DNA of 64,000 bases, taken from NCBI RefSeq assembly GCF_000716435.1, contig NZ_JNWO01000021.1:248001-312000 (forward strand). The letters run 5' to 3'. The stretch's first letter is position 1. Each line of letters starts with the position of its first letter. Shown here piece by piece: positions 17,054 to 25,456 of this stretch. The position numbers and the translations under genes were made by a program. A model generated the notes under the pieces. It saw only the letters and a program-made list of their open reading frames with translations, was not told where the DNA came from and made no database searches. The stretch is from Streptomyces xylophagus. Lineage in GTDB: Bacteria; Actinomycetota; Actinomycetes; Streptomycetales; Streptomycetaceae.

Positions 17054-18058
17054 TCAGGATCCAAGAACTGTGGATGGCGCGTCTCCCGGGGCAGGCGCCT
17101 GATACCGCGGGGCGGTGGTCGTCCAGGCGTCGACGGCGGCGAGGTGGTAACCCATCACTTCGACGACGGCCGACAGTTGCTCACGATCGTTGCCGTTCAG
17201 CCGCAACTGTTCACAGAGGTCCGGGAGTTGAGTGTTCTCAAGGTGTTCGTACTCCGACCGCCTGGCCGTACGCAGCCGGGTTATCACGGCTGCGGCCTCG
17301 TCGACGGAGACGTCCAGGAACCTCGCGAACACGAGGACGAAGTTGCATATCTCGTCCTCCTTCTCGACCTCTCGACGGTAGGAGCGGACGTCGTTGTAGA
17401 GAGTCTGAAGGTCTATCCAGGCGTCCGTCAGCGCACGGAAGGGGCGGGAGCGGCGCACGCGCGCCGGCACTTCCGCGCCGGCCACGTGCTCGGCAAGGCA
17501 GATCCCGACCTGGCCGCCGAACGAGCCGCGGCGGCGGCCAAGGTACTCGGCCGGATCAGGAATACGCCCGGTGCACATGCATTCCAGTTCCCAGCACTGC
17601 CCGTCGGCGTATTCCAGCACGGCGTCCCGCATGTTGCGTTTCCAGTCCGTCGACCGGGTCGGCGTCATCCGTATCCATAAATCGGCAAGGGACCTCTCGA
17701 TGGGGTGCTTCGGCATCGCGTGGGAGGTGCCGTGCAGCGGCATGAACAGAGAGAGCCGGTCGACCAGGGCCCGCGCTCCGTGGAGATCGCGCTCGGCCTT
17801 GAAGGTCCTCGGGAACAGCAGGTCCAGGGCGAACATCCATGCGTAAAGGTGGTAGGCGAGGAACAGCTCATCCTTGTCCGCGCCGGGATAGCACCACGCG
17901 GTGCAGTCGGCGAGCCCGATGGCCGCCCACTCGTCCGGGTCGGCCGCGACGGGCAGGAGCCCCATGTCGTACGTCCAGTCGTCGCCGTCGCGATTCAGCA
18001 ATTCGACGTACGGGTTCCCCTGCCATGTGTAATGTGATCGGAGCGAGGATGTGCTCAT
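17054..18058 (-). CDS. Class I terpene synthase with degraded Asp-rich motif
   Basis: Likely terpene cyclase of 334 residues, typical for bacterial class I enzymes. The Mg-binding NSE triad is intact: N222, S226 and E230 in YNDVRSYRRE. R176 lies 46 residues before N222, the expected place of the pyrophosphate sensor, and the C-terminal Arg-Tyr pair is R318-Y319. The Asp-rich motif normally reading DDxxD/E is reduced to a single acid, D79 in FALDLLFP. The ATG at 18058 has AGGAG nine bases upstream; an ATG at 18094 is less likely. No prenyltransferase or dedicated P450 is adjacent. The cyclised product, and whether the enzyme is active, cannot be told. Confidence 0.82.
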   Translation of the reverse strand: MSTSSLRSHYTWQGNPYVELLNRDGDDWTYDMGLLPVAADPDEWAAIGLADCTAWCYPGADKDELFLAYHLYAWMFALDLLFPRTFKAERDLHGARALVDRLSLFMPLHGTSHAMPKHPIERSLADLWIRMTPTRSTDWKRNMRDAVLEYADGQCWELECMCTGRIPDPAEYLGRRRGSFGGQVGICLAEHVAGAEVPARVRRSRPFRALTDAWIDLQTLYNDVRSYRREVEKEDEICNFVLVFARFLDVSVDEAAAVITRLRTARRSEYEHLENTQLPDLCEQLRLNGNDREQLSAVVEVMGYHLAAVDAWTTTAPRYQAPAPGDAPSTVLGS

Positions 18059-18703
18059 CGTGCTGATCTCCTGTCGGGACGCAAGGCCTGACACGGGCAG
18101 CGGTTGTCAGGCCTTTCGGCTGTGCGGAGCACGGAATCGGAGACTCGCGGGGGAGCCCTTGGCGTTGCCCTCCGGGTGACGTGACGGAGCCGACCAAGTC
18201 CACGAACTGCGCGCTGTGCTCCCTACGCCGTGACTGCGGCGTGGCTGATTCGTGCACGAATGAGGCCTGCGAGCTGAACCGGTCGAGCGGGTCCCATCGA
18301 CCGCGTGCCGGTGGTGCCGTCAGCCGTGGCCTTGGACGCGACCGCCGGGCGGTGCGGTCGCGGATCGTCTCCACCTTCCGTTGTGCCAGCGGATTTAGTC
18401 AACTGTTCGAGGCCGGACGGAACTCAGGGAAGGCGCCGTCGCGAGGTGTCGCGCTGCCGGCCGTCGCGGGCATCCGGGCACCACCTCCAACGGGTCCGGG
18501 TGCGACATCGAGTGATGTCGTCAATTCGCCCTGAAAGACCCTTGCTCCGGACCATGCGACGGCCCCCGCCTCCCCAAAAGGGCGCTCTGCCCCGGCGCAT
18601 GGAGCTACCCCGGCGCATGGAACGGCTCTCCGCTTGCCGGATGCGCGGCTTCGCGCTCCGTCCAGTGAGCTGTCCATGCGCCGTCAACCGACCACAACAA
18701 GGC
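18059..18703. other. Non-coding stretch between permease and terpene synthase genes
   Basis: About 645 bases without a credible gene: the open frames present lack Streptomyces codon bias and recognisable sequence. It must hold the terpene synthase promoter (minus strand), but no confident -35/-10 pair was found. A 14-base direct repeat CCCCGGCGCATGGA occurs at 18590-18603 and 18608-18621. Confidence 0.6.
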
Positions 18704-20275
18704 CTATTTCGGCGGTAGTTGAGCAGTATCAGCAAAGGATCGAGCAGGTTCGGTCGCGGAGCGCACGCGGCGCGCGCGCATGAGCCGGTACACAGCTCCG
18801 AACGCAACCGTCGCCGCCAGGAACAGCACCGTGAACCACTGGAAGTACCAGTGCCCGCCCGCCGGGTCGTACACCGCGGCCCGCGGCCATGCCAGGTTGA
18901 CCGTCATGACGAGGCCGTAGAGAAGCGCCAGGGCGTTGACCGGCACTCCCCACCGCCCCAGGGAGAAGAGGCGCGCGCCCGTCTCGTCCGTGCCGTCGGT
19001 GGTGAACTCGCCGCGCACGCGGCGGATCAGCAGCGGGCCCGTCACCATCGCGTACGCCAGGTACAGCATCACGATGCAGGTGGTGCCGATGGCGAGGAAC
19101 GCGTCCGGGGAGGCGAAGTTGAGGAGGAGCAGCACTGCCGACAGGACGCCCACGACGAGGGCGGGGGCGCTGGGCATGCCCGTGCGGGGGTTGACCTTGG
19201 ACAGGCGGCCGGAGAAGGGGAGTTGGCCGTCGCGGGCCATGGAGAAGAGCATGCGGCAGGCCGCCGTCTGGATGGCCAGGGTCGCCACCGCGATCGCCAC
19301 CACCACGTCGGCCAGCAACGCCTTGCCGACGCCGTCGCCGAGCCTGCTCGTCAGGACGTAGCTCAGGCCGTCGACGCCCAGGTGCCCGTCGGTCAGGCTG
19401 GGGGCGGCGAGCAGGCCGCCGAGGATGATCAGGCCGCCTAGCAGGCCCGCGGCGCTGAGCGCGGTGAGGATCGTGCGGGGCGCGGTGCGGCGCGGGTTGT
19501 GGGTCTCCTCGCTCATCTCGCCCGCGCTGTCGAAGCCGATCATCACGTACGCCGCCGTGAACGAGCCGACCAGCAGCGCGCCGAGCAGTCCGCCCTCCAG
19601 GCTGCCGGTCGTGTGGAAGGTGATGGTCGGGGTGCGCTTCGAGTGGGTCAGCAGGAGCACGACGATCAGGATCGCGCCGATGATCTCCGCCGTCACTCCG
19701 ACCCGGTTGATCACCGACATCACGCGGTTGTCGAGGATGTTCACCACGGTCGTCAGGACGAGCAGGATCACGCCCAGGACCGCCGCGTTGGCCGCGCCGT
19801 CCGGTGAGGTGGGCGCGGGGTCGGTGCCCACCAGCTGGAAGCCCGACCAGATCGCCGGCAGCACCATCTGGAGGGCCAGGGCCGCCGCGGCCACCACCAC
19901 GATCTGCCCGATCACCATGATCCAGCCGGCGAACCAGCCGAAGGTCGCGTTCGAGAGGCGCGAGGACCACTGGTAGATCGCGCCCGAGATCGGGTAGCGC
20001 GCGGCCAGTTCGGCGAAGCAGGCGGCCACCAGCAGCTGGCCGGCCAGCACGATCGGCCAGGCCCAGAAGAAGACCGGGCCGCCGAACGCGTACCCGAAGG
20101 CGAAGAACTGGAAGACGGTCGTCAGTACGGAGATGAAGGAGAACCCGGCCGCGAACGACGCGTACCGGCCGAGGCTGCGATGCAGCTCCTGGCGGTAGCC
20201 GAACTCCGCGAGGGAGCCGTCGTCGGGGGAGTGGGGCGGATCGGGGCGAACGTCGGAGGGGGTGGTTGTGGCCAC
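18704..20275 (-). CDS. APC-superfamily permease, probably co-regulated with the guanidine operon
   Basis: Integral membrane transporter of 523 residues with about 12 hydrophobic spans, starting after a 35-residue polar N-tail ending in GRYASFAAGFSFISVLTTV. The unwound-helix region FAELAARYPISGAIYQWSS and the GFDSAGEMSEET motif mark the APC amino acid/polyamine/choline group (BAT1/GABA permease-like). The start is GTG at 20275. Upstream, 24 bases away, is a near copy of the guanidine-operon operator, so the substrate may be guanidine, urea or a precursor; this is inference from shared regulation only. It is separated from the terpene synthase by 645 bases and divergent from the padR gene. Confidence 0.88.
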   Translation of the reverse strand: MATTTPSDVRPDPPHSPDDGSLAEFGYRQELHRSLGRYASFAAGFSFISVLTTVFQFFAFGYAFGGPVFFWAWPIVLAGQLLVAACFAELAARYPISGAIYQWSSRLSNATFGWFAGWIMVIGQIVVVAAAALALQMVLPAIWSGFQLVGTDPAPTSPDGAANAAVLGVILLVLTTVVNILDNRVMSVINRVGVTAEIIGAILIVVLLLTHSKRTPTITFHTTGSLEGGLLGALLVGSFTAAYVMIGFDSAGEMSEETHNPRRTAPRTILTALSAAGLLGGLIILGGLLAAPSLTDGHLGVDGLSYVLTSRLGDGVGKALLADVVVAIAVATLAIQTAACRMLFSMARDGQLPFSGRLSKVNPRTGMPSAPALVVGVLSAVLLLLNFASPDAFLAIGTTCIVMLYLAYAMVTGPLLIRRVRGEFTTDGTDETGARLFSLGRWGVPVNALALLYGLVMTVNLAWPRAAVYDPAGGHWYFQWFTVLFLAATVAFGAVYRLMRARRVRSATEPARSFADTAQLPPK

Positions 20276-20298
20276 GGCGGCACCTGCCTTCGGCGCGA

Positions 20299-20322
20299 AT
20301 TCCTGTCGGGTGACAGAAATTA
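20299..20322 (-). promoter_or_regulatory. Operator palindrome before the APC permease gene
   Basis: ATTCCTGTCGGGTGACAGAAATTA matches the site at 10452-10475 at 20 of 24 positions in the same orientation to its gene. Both keep CTGTC/GACAG arms and a TAATTT (20322-20317 on the minus strand) that could be the -10. Located 24 bases upstream of the GTG start. Confidence 0.78.
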
Positions 20323-20407
20323 GGGAGAGGCTGTTTCGGCCGCGTCACGCCGCCGTGTCCGGTGCGGGCCTAAGTCCTCACGCTCTTGCCATCGCACTGG
20401 AAACGCG

Positions 20408-20451
20408 ATACATCGTGTGTATTGACGTCCGCCTCGAACTCGCGATATGTT
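20408..20451 (+). promoter_or_regulatory. padR promoter with overlapping operator-like palindrome
   Basis: TTGACG (20422-20427) and TATGTT (20446-20451) form a -35/-10 pair with an 18-base spacer. An inverted repeat ATACA-N5-TGTAT (20408-20422) abuts the -35, resembling the ATGT/ACAT dyads bound by PadR proteins. This suggests autoregulation of the regulator and its downstream exporter. Confidence 0.55.
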
Positions 20452-20499
20452 CGGTCACGGATATTCGGACGCGAGGCGCGGATGGAGGTGGGGATCCCG

Positions 20500-21120
20500 A
20501 TGGCCGGGAAGCGTCGCAAGCTGAGCAATCCGCTGGCCCTCGCCGTGCTCGTCACCCTCTGGCAGAAGCCCATGCATCCGTACGAGATCGCCCAGACCCT
20601 GCGCCGCCAGGGCAAGGACACCAGCACGAAGATCAACTACGGATCGCTCTACACGGTCGTGCAGAACCTCGAGAAGCACGGCTTCGTCGAGGTCGCCGAC
20701 ATAGAGCGGAAGGGCAACCGCCCCGAGCGCACGGTCTACGGCCTGACCGGGGCCGGCCGCGAGGAGATGACCGAGTGGCTGTCCGAGCTGCTGGCCCGCC
20801 CGGTCAAGGAGTACCCGATCTTCGAGACCGCCCTGTCCCTGCTCGGCGCCCTGCCGCCCGATGAGGTGGTGACGCTCCTGGAGGAGCGGGTGGGGACCCT
20901 GGAGGTGCAGGCGGCGAGTCAGCGCGGGGCGCTGGAGAAGCTGTACGAGACGGTGCCCCGGCTCTTCCTGGTCGAGACCGAGTACCAGTTGCACATGGTC
21001 CAGGCGCAGACGGCGTGGGTCCGAGATCTCGTCGAAGAGATCAAGAGGGGCTCGCTCGCCGGCGTCGACGGATGGCGCCACTTCCACGAAACGGGGGAGC
21101 TGCCACCGGAGTTCGCATGA
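20500..21120 (+). CDS. PadR-family transcriptional regulator
   Basis: Cytoplasmic repressor of 206 residues. The N-terminal PadR winged helix reads LSNPLALAVLVTLWQKPMHPYEIAQTL, then INYGSLYTVVQNLEKHGFVEV and a wing with RPERTVYGLT. A C-terminal helical dimerisation domain (VirR-activator-like) follows. The ATG at 20500 has GGAGG ten bases upstream; an ATG at 20482 would add six residues. It precedes a two-gene drug-type ABC exporter on the same strand, the usual PadR arrangement in which an exported compound releases the repressor. A hairpin lies between padR and the exporter genes. Confidence 0.9.
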   Translation: MAGKRRKLSNPLALAVLVTLWQKPMHPYEIAQTLRRQGKDTSTKINYGSLYTVVQNLEKHGFVEVADIERKGNRPERTVYGLTGAGREEMTEWLSELLARPVKEYPIFETALSLLGALPPDEVVTLLEERVGTLEVQAASQRGALEKLYETVPRLFLVETEYQLHMVQAQTAWVRDLVEEIKRGSLAGVDGWRHFHETGELPPEFA

Positions 21121-21128
21121 ACAGGACT

Positions 21129-21166
21129 GACCCCGACCGGGCTGTTGCAGCAGCCCCGCCGGGGTC
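21129..21166 (+). terminator. Hairpin between padR and the ABC exporter genes
   Basis: Imperfect 16-bp stem GACCCCGACCGGGCTG with CAGCCCCGCCGGGGTC (14 of 16 paired), six-base loop, no T run. It may terminate padR transcription or act as a partial read-through element, since 134 further bases separate it from the exporter start. Confidence 0.6.
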
Positions 21167-21300
21167 ACGAACCCCGAACTGACCCGCCGTGCGGCAGAGC
21201 CAGGCGATCGAGGTGCGGCACACCCAGGATAGCCCGGCGCTCTTCACACGGATCAGTCGTGCCCTTGCACACATCCGCCCACACAGGGAGAGCAGTCGTC

Positions 21301-22323
21301 ATGAGTGGTACCCGTGCGCCCGCGGTCCAGGCGCGTCAGCTGATCAAGACCTATCCCGGCGATGTCACCGCCCTCAACGGCATGGACGTCACCGTCGAAC
21401 CCGGCACCGTCTTCGGCCTCCTCGGCCCGAACGGCGCCGGCAAGTCCACCACCGTCAAGATCCTCACCACCCTGGCCCGCCCCGACTCGGGCACGGCCAC
21501 CGTCGCCGGCCACGACGTCCTGCGCCACCCGGACCGGGTCCGCCGCGCGATCGGTGTGGTCGCCCAGAACTCGGGCGCCGACCCGACGGCGACCGGCCGC
21601 GAGAACCTCCAACTCCAGGGCAGGCTCTACGGCTTGAAGGGCGCCGCCCTCGCGAAGCGGGTGGACGAACTCCTCGACCGCTTCACCCTCACCGACGCCG
21701 CGAAGCGCCCGGTGAAGGGCTACTCCGGCGGAATGCGCCGCCGCCTGGACGTGGCGCTCGGCCTGGTGCACCGGCCCGAGGTGCTGTTCCTCGACGAGCC
21801 GACCACCGGCCTCGATCCGGAGGCCCGCACGGCGATGTGGGACGAGATCGGTCGGCTGGCGGGGGAGGAGGGACTGACCATCCTGCTCACCACGCACTAC
21901 CTCGAAGAGGCCGACCGGCTCGCCGAGCGCATCGCGATCGTCGACCGCGGCCGGGTCGTCGTGGAAGGCACCCCCGACTCCCTCAAGGGTGAACTCCGGG
22001 GCGACGCCGTCCACTTGGAGCTGCGGGAAGCGGTCGGCGACGCCGGTCGTACGCTCCTGCGGGGCACCCTCGTCGGACTGCCGGGCGTGCACGAGGTGCT
22101 GGTCGACGGGCGCCGGGTCAGTGCCCGCGCCGACGACGGAGCGGCCGCGATGCCCCTACTGCTGGCGGCGTTCGAGCGCGTCGGCGTCGGAGTCGCCGCC
22201 GCGACCGTCGCCCGCCCCTCACTCGACGACGTCTACCTCCGTTACGCGGGCCGCCGTTACTCCGAGGCCGACTCGAACGGCACCGAGCAGCTCGCCGTCG
22301 CCGTCGCCGGAGGTGCGCGATGA
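21301..22323 (+). CDS. Daunorubicin-resistance (DrrA)-type ABC transporter ATP-binding protein
   Basis: Nucleotide-binding subunit of an exporter, 340 residues. Walker A GPNGAGKST (42-50), Q-loop AQN, signature YSGGMRRRLD (141-150), Walker B VLFLDEPTTGLD (161-172) and switch His in TTHYLEEAD are complete. The long C-terminal domain after residue 230 is typical of DrrA-like proteins. Start ATG at 21301. The stop overlaps the permease start in ATGA. Likely exports a hydrophobic compound; the substrate cannot be told from sequence, and no resistance determinant or biosynthetic cluster is contiguous except the terpene synthase 3 kb away. Confidence 0.93.
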   Translation: MSGTRAPAVQARQLIKTYPGDVTALNGMDVTVEPGTVFGLLGPNGAGKSTTVKILTTLARPDSGTATVAGHDVLRHPDRVRRAIGVVAQNSGADPTATGRENLQLQGRLYGLKGAALAKRVDELLDRFTLTDAAKRPVKGYSGGMRRRLDVALGLVHRPEVLFLDEPTTGLDPEARTAMWDEIGRLAGEEGLTILLTTHYLEEADRLAERIAIVDRGRVVVEGTPDSLKGELRGDAVHLELREAVGDAGRTLLRGTLVGLPGVHEVLVDGRRVSARADDGAAAMPLLLAAFERVGVGVAAATVARPSLDDVYLRYAGRRYSEADSNGTEQLAVAVAGGAR

Positions 22324-23096
22324 GCACCGCCGTATCGCAGACCTGGTACATGACGCAGCGTCAACTCATGGTGTTCGTACGGCAGCCCGCCTTCGCGGTC
22401 ATCACGCTCATCCAGCCGGTGATCTGGCTGTTCCTGTTCGGCAACCTCTTCAAGAAGGTCGTCGAACTCGGCGGCTTCGGCACCACCTCGTACCTGGACT
22501 ACCTCGTCCCCGGTGTGGTCGCGATGAGCGCCCTCAGCTCCAACATGTGGGCGGGCATGGGCACGTTGGAGGAGATCCAGCGCGGCACCCTCAACCGCTT
22601 CCTGACCACCCCGGTCAGCCGGGCCGCGCTGATGAACGGCAACGTCGTCAACAACGGCCTGGTGACCGCGTTCCAGTCGGTGGTCATCGTGCTGCTCGGA
22701 CTGCTGGGCGGCGCCGACTACCCGGGCGGCATCGGCGGCATCGCGATCCTGGTCGCGGCGTCCGTACTGCTCGGCACCATATTCGGGGCGCTCTCCAACG
22801 CGCTCGGCATGCTGGTGCGCGAGCGGGAATCCATCATCGGCATCAACACGTTCCTGCTGCTGCCGCTGACATTCCTCTCCAGCGCCTTCATGGCCCCGTC
22901 CCAGATGCCCTCGTGGATGCGGCACACCGCCGACTTCAACCCGCTCAACTGGGCGATGGTGGCGGGCCGTTCGGCGATGAGCGAACACCCGGACTGGGGC
23001 GACGTGCTGAGCCGGGGTGGCGCGCTACTGGGGCTGGCGGTGGCAGCGGTATGGCTGTCGATCCGTACGTTCAGGTCGTATCAGCGGTCCGTATAA
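22320..23096 (+). CDS. ABC-2 type exporter permease (DrrB-like)
   Basis: Membrane subunit of 258 residues with six predicted spans, beginning with the amphipathic TWYMTQRQLMVFVRQPAF that precedes TM1 in ABC-2 proteins. The conserved stretch TFLSSAFMAPSQMPSWM followed by FNPLNWAMVAGR is characteristic of the DrrB group. It forms a transporter with the preceding ATPase, to which it is coupled by a 4-base overlap. The gene ends just before dispersed repeat copy B. Confidence 0.92.
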   Translation: MSTAVSQTWYMTQRQLMVFVRQPAFAVITLIQPVIWLFLFGNLFKKVVELGGFGTTSYLDYLVPGVVAMSALSSNMWAGMGTLEEIQRGTLNRFLTTPVSRAALMNGNVVNNGLVTAFQSVVIVLLGLLGGADYPGGIGGIAILVAASVLLGTIFGALSNALGMLVRERESIIGINTFLLLPLTFLSSAFMAPSQMPSWMRHTADFNPLNWAMVAGRSAMSEHPDWGDVLSRGGALLGLAVAAVWLSIRTFRSYQRSV

Positions 23097-23110
23097 GCGC
23101 CCCGAGACAA

Positions 23111-23171
23111 GCGCCCCGAAGGGGCGCGGGGAACGGCGCGACCAGCCACAACGCACCCGCAGACGCCAAAC
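23111..23171 (-). repeat. Dispersed 3'-end repeat, copy B
   Basis: Reverse-orientation copy: GGGGCGCGGGGAACGGCGCG then ACCAGCCACAACGCACCCGC. Lies between the convergent stops of the DrrB-like permease and the siderophore-interacting protein. The flanking GCGCCCC-GAA-GGGGCGC forms a perfect 7-bp hairpin that could terminate transcription from both sides. Confidence 0.83.
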
Positions 23172-23200
23172 AACCCAAAGCGGCACCCTCCGTGGCGCAC

Positions 23201-24040
23201 CTACGCGGCGACGCCCTCCTGCTCCGCCTCGATCTTCGCGTTCCACTCCCGCTTCGACGCCTGCCAGCCGTCCTCGTTGTGGCCCAGCCGCCAGTAGCCG
23301 GAGATCGACAGGTCCTCGCGCGGAATCGCCAACTCGACCCGCAGCAGGGCGCGCAGGTCTTTCACGAAGGCCGCCTCGCCGTGCACGAACGCGTGCATCC
23401 GGCCCTCCGGGAACTCCAGTGCCCGTACGGCCGCGGCGAGTGTTTCGCCGACGGGACGGTCTCCGCGGTGCAGCCAGACGACCTCGATGTCGGAGTCGAT
23501 CTTCTGCTCCTCCTCGGGCCCGGAGATCTCCACGAAAGCGTGTGCCGTGGCGCCCTCGGGCAGCGACTCCAGGGCGCGGGCGATCGCGGGCAGCGCGCTC
23601 TCGTCCCCGGCGAGCAGATGCCAGTCGGCGCCCGCGTCGGGGGCGTAGGCGCCGCCGGGGCCCATGAAGTGGACGGTCTCGCCCGGCTGGACGCGGGTGG
23701 CCCACGGCCCGGCGAGGCCCTCGTCGCCGTGGATGACGAAGTCCAGGGTCATCTCGAGGTGCTCGGGGTCCCAGGCGCGCACGGTGTAGGTCCGGGTCAC
23801 CGGCCACTGCTCGCGCGGGAACTCCGCCCGGATGCGCTCCACGTCGAAGGGCTCGGGGTAGGTCGCACCCCCGGCCGGGAACAGCAGCTTCACGTAATGG
23901 TCGGTGCAGGTGTCCGCCGAGAACTCGGCCAGACCCTCGCCACCGAGCACCACCCGCTGCATATGGGGAGTCAGGCGTTCGGTGCGGACGACCTGCGCGG
24001 AGTGGGGCTTTCGCGGCTTCCGTGCCGGACGTTCTGCCAT
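23201..24040 (-). CDS. Siderophore-interacting protein (FAD-dependent ferric reductase, ViuB/SIP family)
   Basis: Cytoplasmic flavoprotein of 279 residues that releases iron from imported ferric siderophores by reduction. The FAD-binding segment TRTYTVRAWD (RxYT/S motif), the Gly-rich HFMGPGGAYAP and the NAD(P)H-binding-like HLLAGDESALPAI are seen; the C-terminal EVVWLHRGDRP...GYWRLGHNEDGW matches the SIP domain. The ATG at 24040 with GGGAGG close upstream is chosen over an ATG at 24061, which would overlap the iron box. The box directly upstream supports induction by iron starvation. Confidence 0.92.
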   Translation of the reverse strand: MAERPARKPRKPHSAQVVRTERLTPHMQRVVLGGEGLAEFSADTCTDHYVKLLFPAGGATYPEPFDVERIRAEFPREQWPVTRTYTVRAWDPEHLEMTLDFVIHGDEGLAGPWATRVQPGETVHFMGPGGAYAPDAGADWHLLAGDESALPAIARALESLPEGATAHAFVEISGPEEEQKIDSDIEVVWLHRGDRPVGETLAAAVRALEFPEGRMHAFVHGEAAFVKDLRALLRVELAIPREDLSISGYWRLGHNEDGWQASKREWNAKIEAEQEGVAA

Positions 24041-24062
24041 GACGGCCTCCCAGATTCCCATG

Positions 24063-24081
24063 CTTAGGCTTACCTAAGTTA
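24063..24081 (-). promoter_or_regulatory. Iron box (DmdR/IdeR-type operator)
   Basis: CTTAGGCTTACCTAAG (24063-24078) is a perfect 6-bp inverted repeat with a 4-base spacer and continues as TTAG. It fits the actinobacterial iron box consensus with TTAGG/CCTAA arms and lies 23 bases before the siderophore-interacting protein start, where bound DmdR-Fe would block initiation. Confidence 0.8.
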
Positions 24082-24130
24082 GCACTACATTCTCTGTGAA
24101 AGGCAAGAAAGCAAGGGTCAAGAACAATGC

Positions 24131-25063
24131 TTACGCGCCCAGCGTGGTGAGCAGTCGTTGCAATGATCCGCCCAGCCCCCAGCGCTCCGCCAGTGCGCCC
24201 ACCAGCTCCGGATCACGCGGCGCGTGCGGCAGCGTCGGGTCGACATCCGGCAGCGGTACGTCGTCCGCGACCCGTACGACCTTGGGCGCGACCGCGACGT
24301 ACGGCCGCGCCTCGTCGAGGCGCTTGCGCTGCGAGGGTGTCAGCTTGGACTTCGGATCGTCGATCGCCGCCATGATCCCGGGCACGTCACCGAACTCGGC
24401 GAGCAGTTTCGCCGCCGTCTTCTCGCCGATGCCCGGCACCCCCGGCAGCCCGTCGCTGGGGTCGCCGCGCAGCAGCGCCAGATCCACGTACCCCCTACCG
24501 TCGACTCCATACTTCTCGCGCAGCAGCGCCTCGTCGGTGAGCTGGAGCATGCCGACGCCCTTGATCGGATACAGCACCCGGATCCCGCGGGCGTCGTCGA
24601 CGAGCTGGTACAGGTCGCGGTCGCCGGTGACGATGTCCACCGGGCCCTTGGCGTGCGCCGTGAACGTACCGATCACGTCGTCCGCCTCGTACGGCTCGAC
24701 ACCCACGCGCGCGATGCCGACCGCGTCGAGGACGGCCTCGATGATCGGCACCTGCGGGGAGAGCGTGTCCGGCACCTCCTCCGCGTCCGGGCCGCTCTCG
24801 CGCACCTCGGCGACGCGGTGCGCCTTGTAGGTGGGGATCAGGTCGACCCGCCACTGCGGCCGCCAGTCCGCGTCCATGCACGCCACCAGCTGGTCGGGAC
24901 GGTGGTCCTTGACCAGCCGGTCGATGAATTCGAGCAGCCCGCGCACGGCGTTCACCGGCGTCCCGTCCGGTGCCTTCACGGACTCCGGGACGCCGAAGTA
25001 GGCGCGGAAGTAGAGCGAGGCGGTGTCGAGGAGCATCAGTCGTCCGGTCACGTCACGCATCAT
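24131..25063 (-). CDS. 5'-3' exonuclease (Pol I-like FEN domain)
   Basis: Stand-alone flap/5'-3' exonuclease of 310 residues. The acidic metal-binding residues are spread as expected: MLLDTASLYFRAYFG, VACMDADWRPQWR, IEAVLDAVGIARVGVEPYEADDVIGT, DIVTGDRDLYQLVDD and LLRGDPSDGLPGVPGIGEKTAAKLL (helix-hairpin-helix). It likely acts in DNA repair or Okazaki fragment processing beside Pol I. ATG codons at 25063 and 25060 are both possible; no strong ribosome site. Nineteen bases downstream of a DUF2568 gene on the same strand, hence a probable two-gene unit. Confidence 0.92.
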   Translation of the reverse strand: MMRDVTGRLMLLDTASLYFRAYFGVPESVKAPDGTPVNAVRGLLEFIDRLVKDHRPDQLVACMDADWRPQWRVDLIPTYKAHRVAEVRESGPDAEEVPDTLSPQVPIIEAVLDAVGIARVGVEPYEADDVIGTFTAHAKGPVDIVTGDRDLYQLVDDARGIRVLYPIKGVGMLQLTDEALLREKYGVDGRGYVDLALLRGDPSDGLPGVPGIGEKTAAKLLAEFGDVPGIMAAIDDPKSKLTPSQRKRLDEARPYVAVAPKVVRVADDVPLPDVDPTLPHAPRDPELVGALAERWGLGGSLQRLLTTLGA

Positions 25064-25081
25064 GCCGCACCGCGCGGACGG

Positions 25082-25456
25082 TCAGGTGTCGGCGCGGGAC
25101 GAAAGCGAGAGCAGCCAGGTCCACCGCGGGCGCTCCGTGACCAGCGTGACGGCGGCCAGCACGGACACCAGTACGGCGGCCCACAGCGGCATGATCCACC
25201 AGGCGGCCACCAGGGCACCGGTGATCTGCAGCAGCACCAGCAGGATCGTGACCCACCCCGGTACCGGCACGACCGCCCGCTCCTTGTCGCCGGGAGTGGC
25301 GAACACGGTCGGCAGCCCGATCAGCACCACGAGTGACAGCACCGCCAGCACCCAGGAATGACGGGCCAGCGCCCACGGCATGCCCACCCAGGCGACGAGC
25401 TCCGTGCCGAAGCGAAAGGCCGACGGCAGCCGGTCGTCCGGTCGTTCCACGGTCAC
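25082..25456 (-). CDS. Small membrane protein, DUF2568 (YrdB-like)
   Basis: Product of 124 residues with four hydrophobic spans: TELVAWVGMPWALARH, WVLAVLSLVVLIGLPTVF, WVTILLVLLQITGALVAAWW and WAAVLVSVLAAVTLV. The FATPGDK segment between spans two and three is a mark of DUF2568. Function unknown. Divergent from the proV gene with 115 bases between starts. Confidence 0.8.
   Translation of the reverse strand: MTVERPDDRLPSAFRFGTELVAWVGMPWALARHSWVLAVLSLVVLIGLPTVFATPGDKERAVVPVPGWVTILLVLLQITGALVAAWWIMPLWAAVLVSVLAAVTLVTERPRWTWLLSLSSRADT

Noticed and set aside
18181..18718. Small open frames between terpene synthase and permease genes
   Set aside because: Codon use and composition are not like neighbouring genes, no ribosome site, no recognisable domain.
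17054..23096. Terpene synthase, permease and ABC exporter as one biosynthetic cluster
   Set aside because: The permease shares its operator with the guanidine operon, no prenyltransferase or tailoring genes are present, and a 645-base gap separates the synthase; proximity alone is weak evidence.
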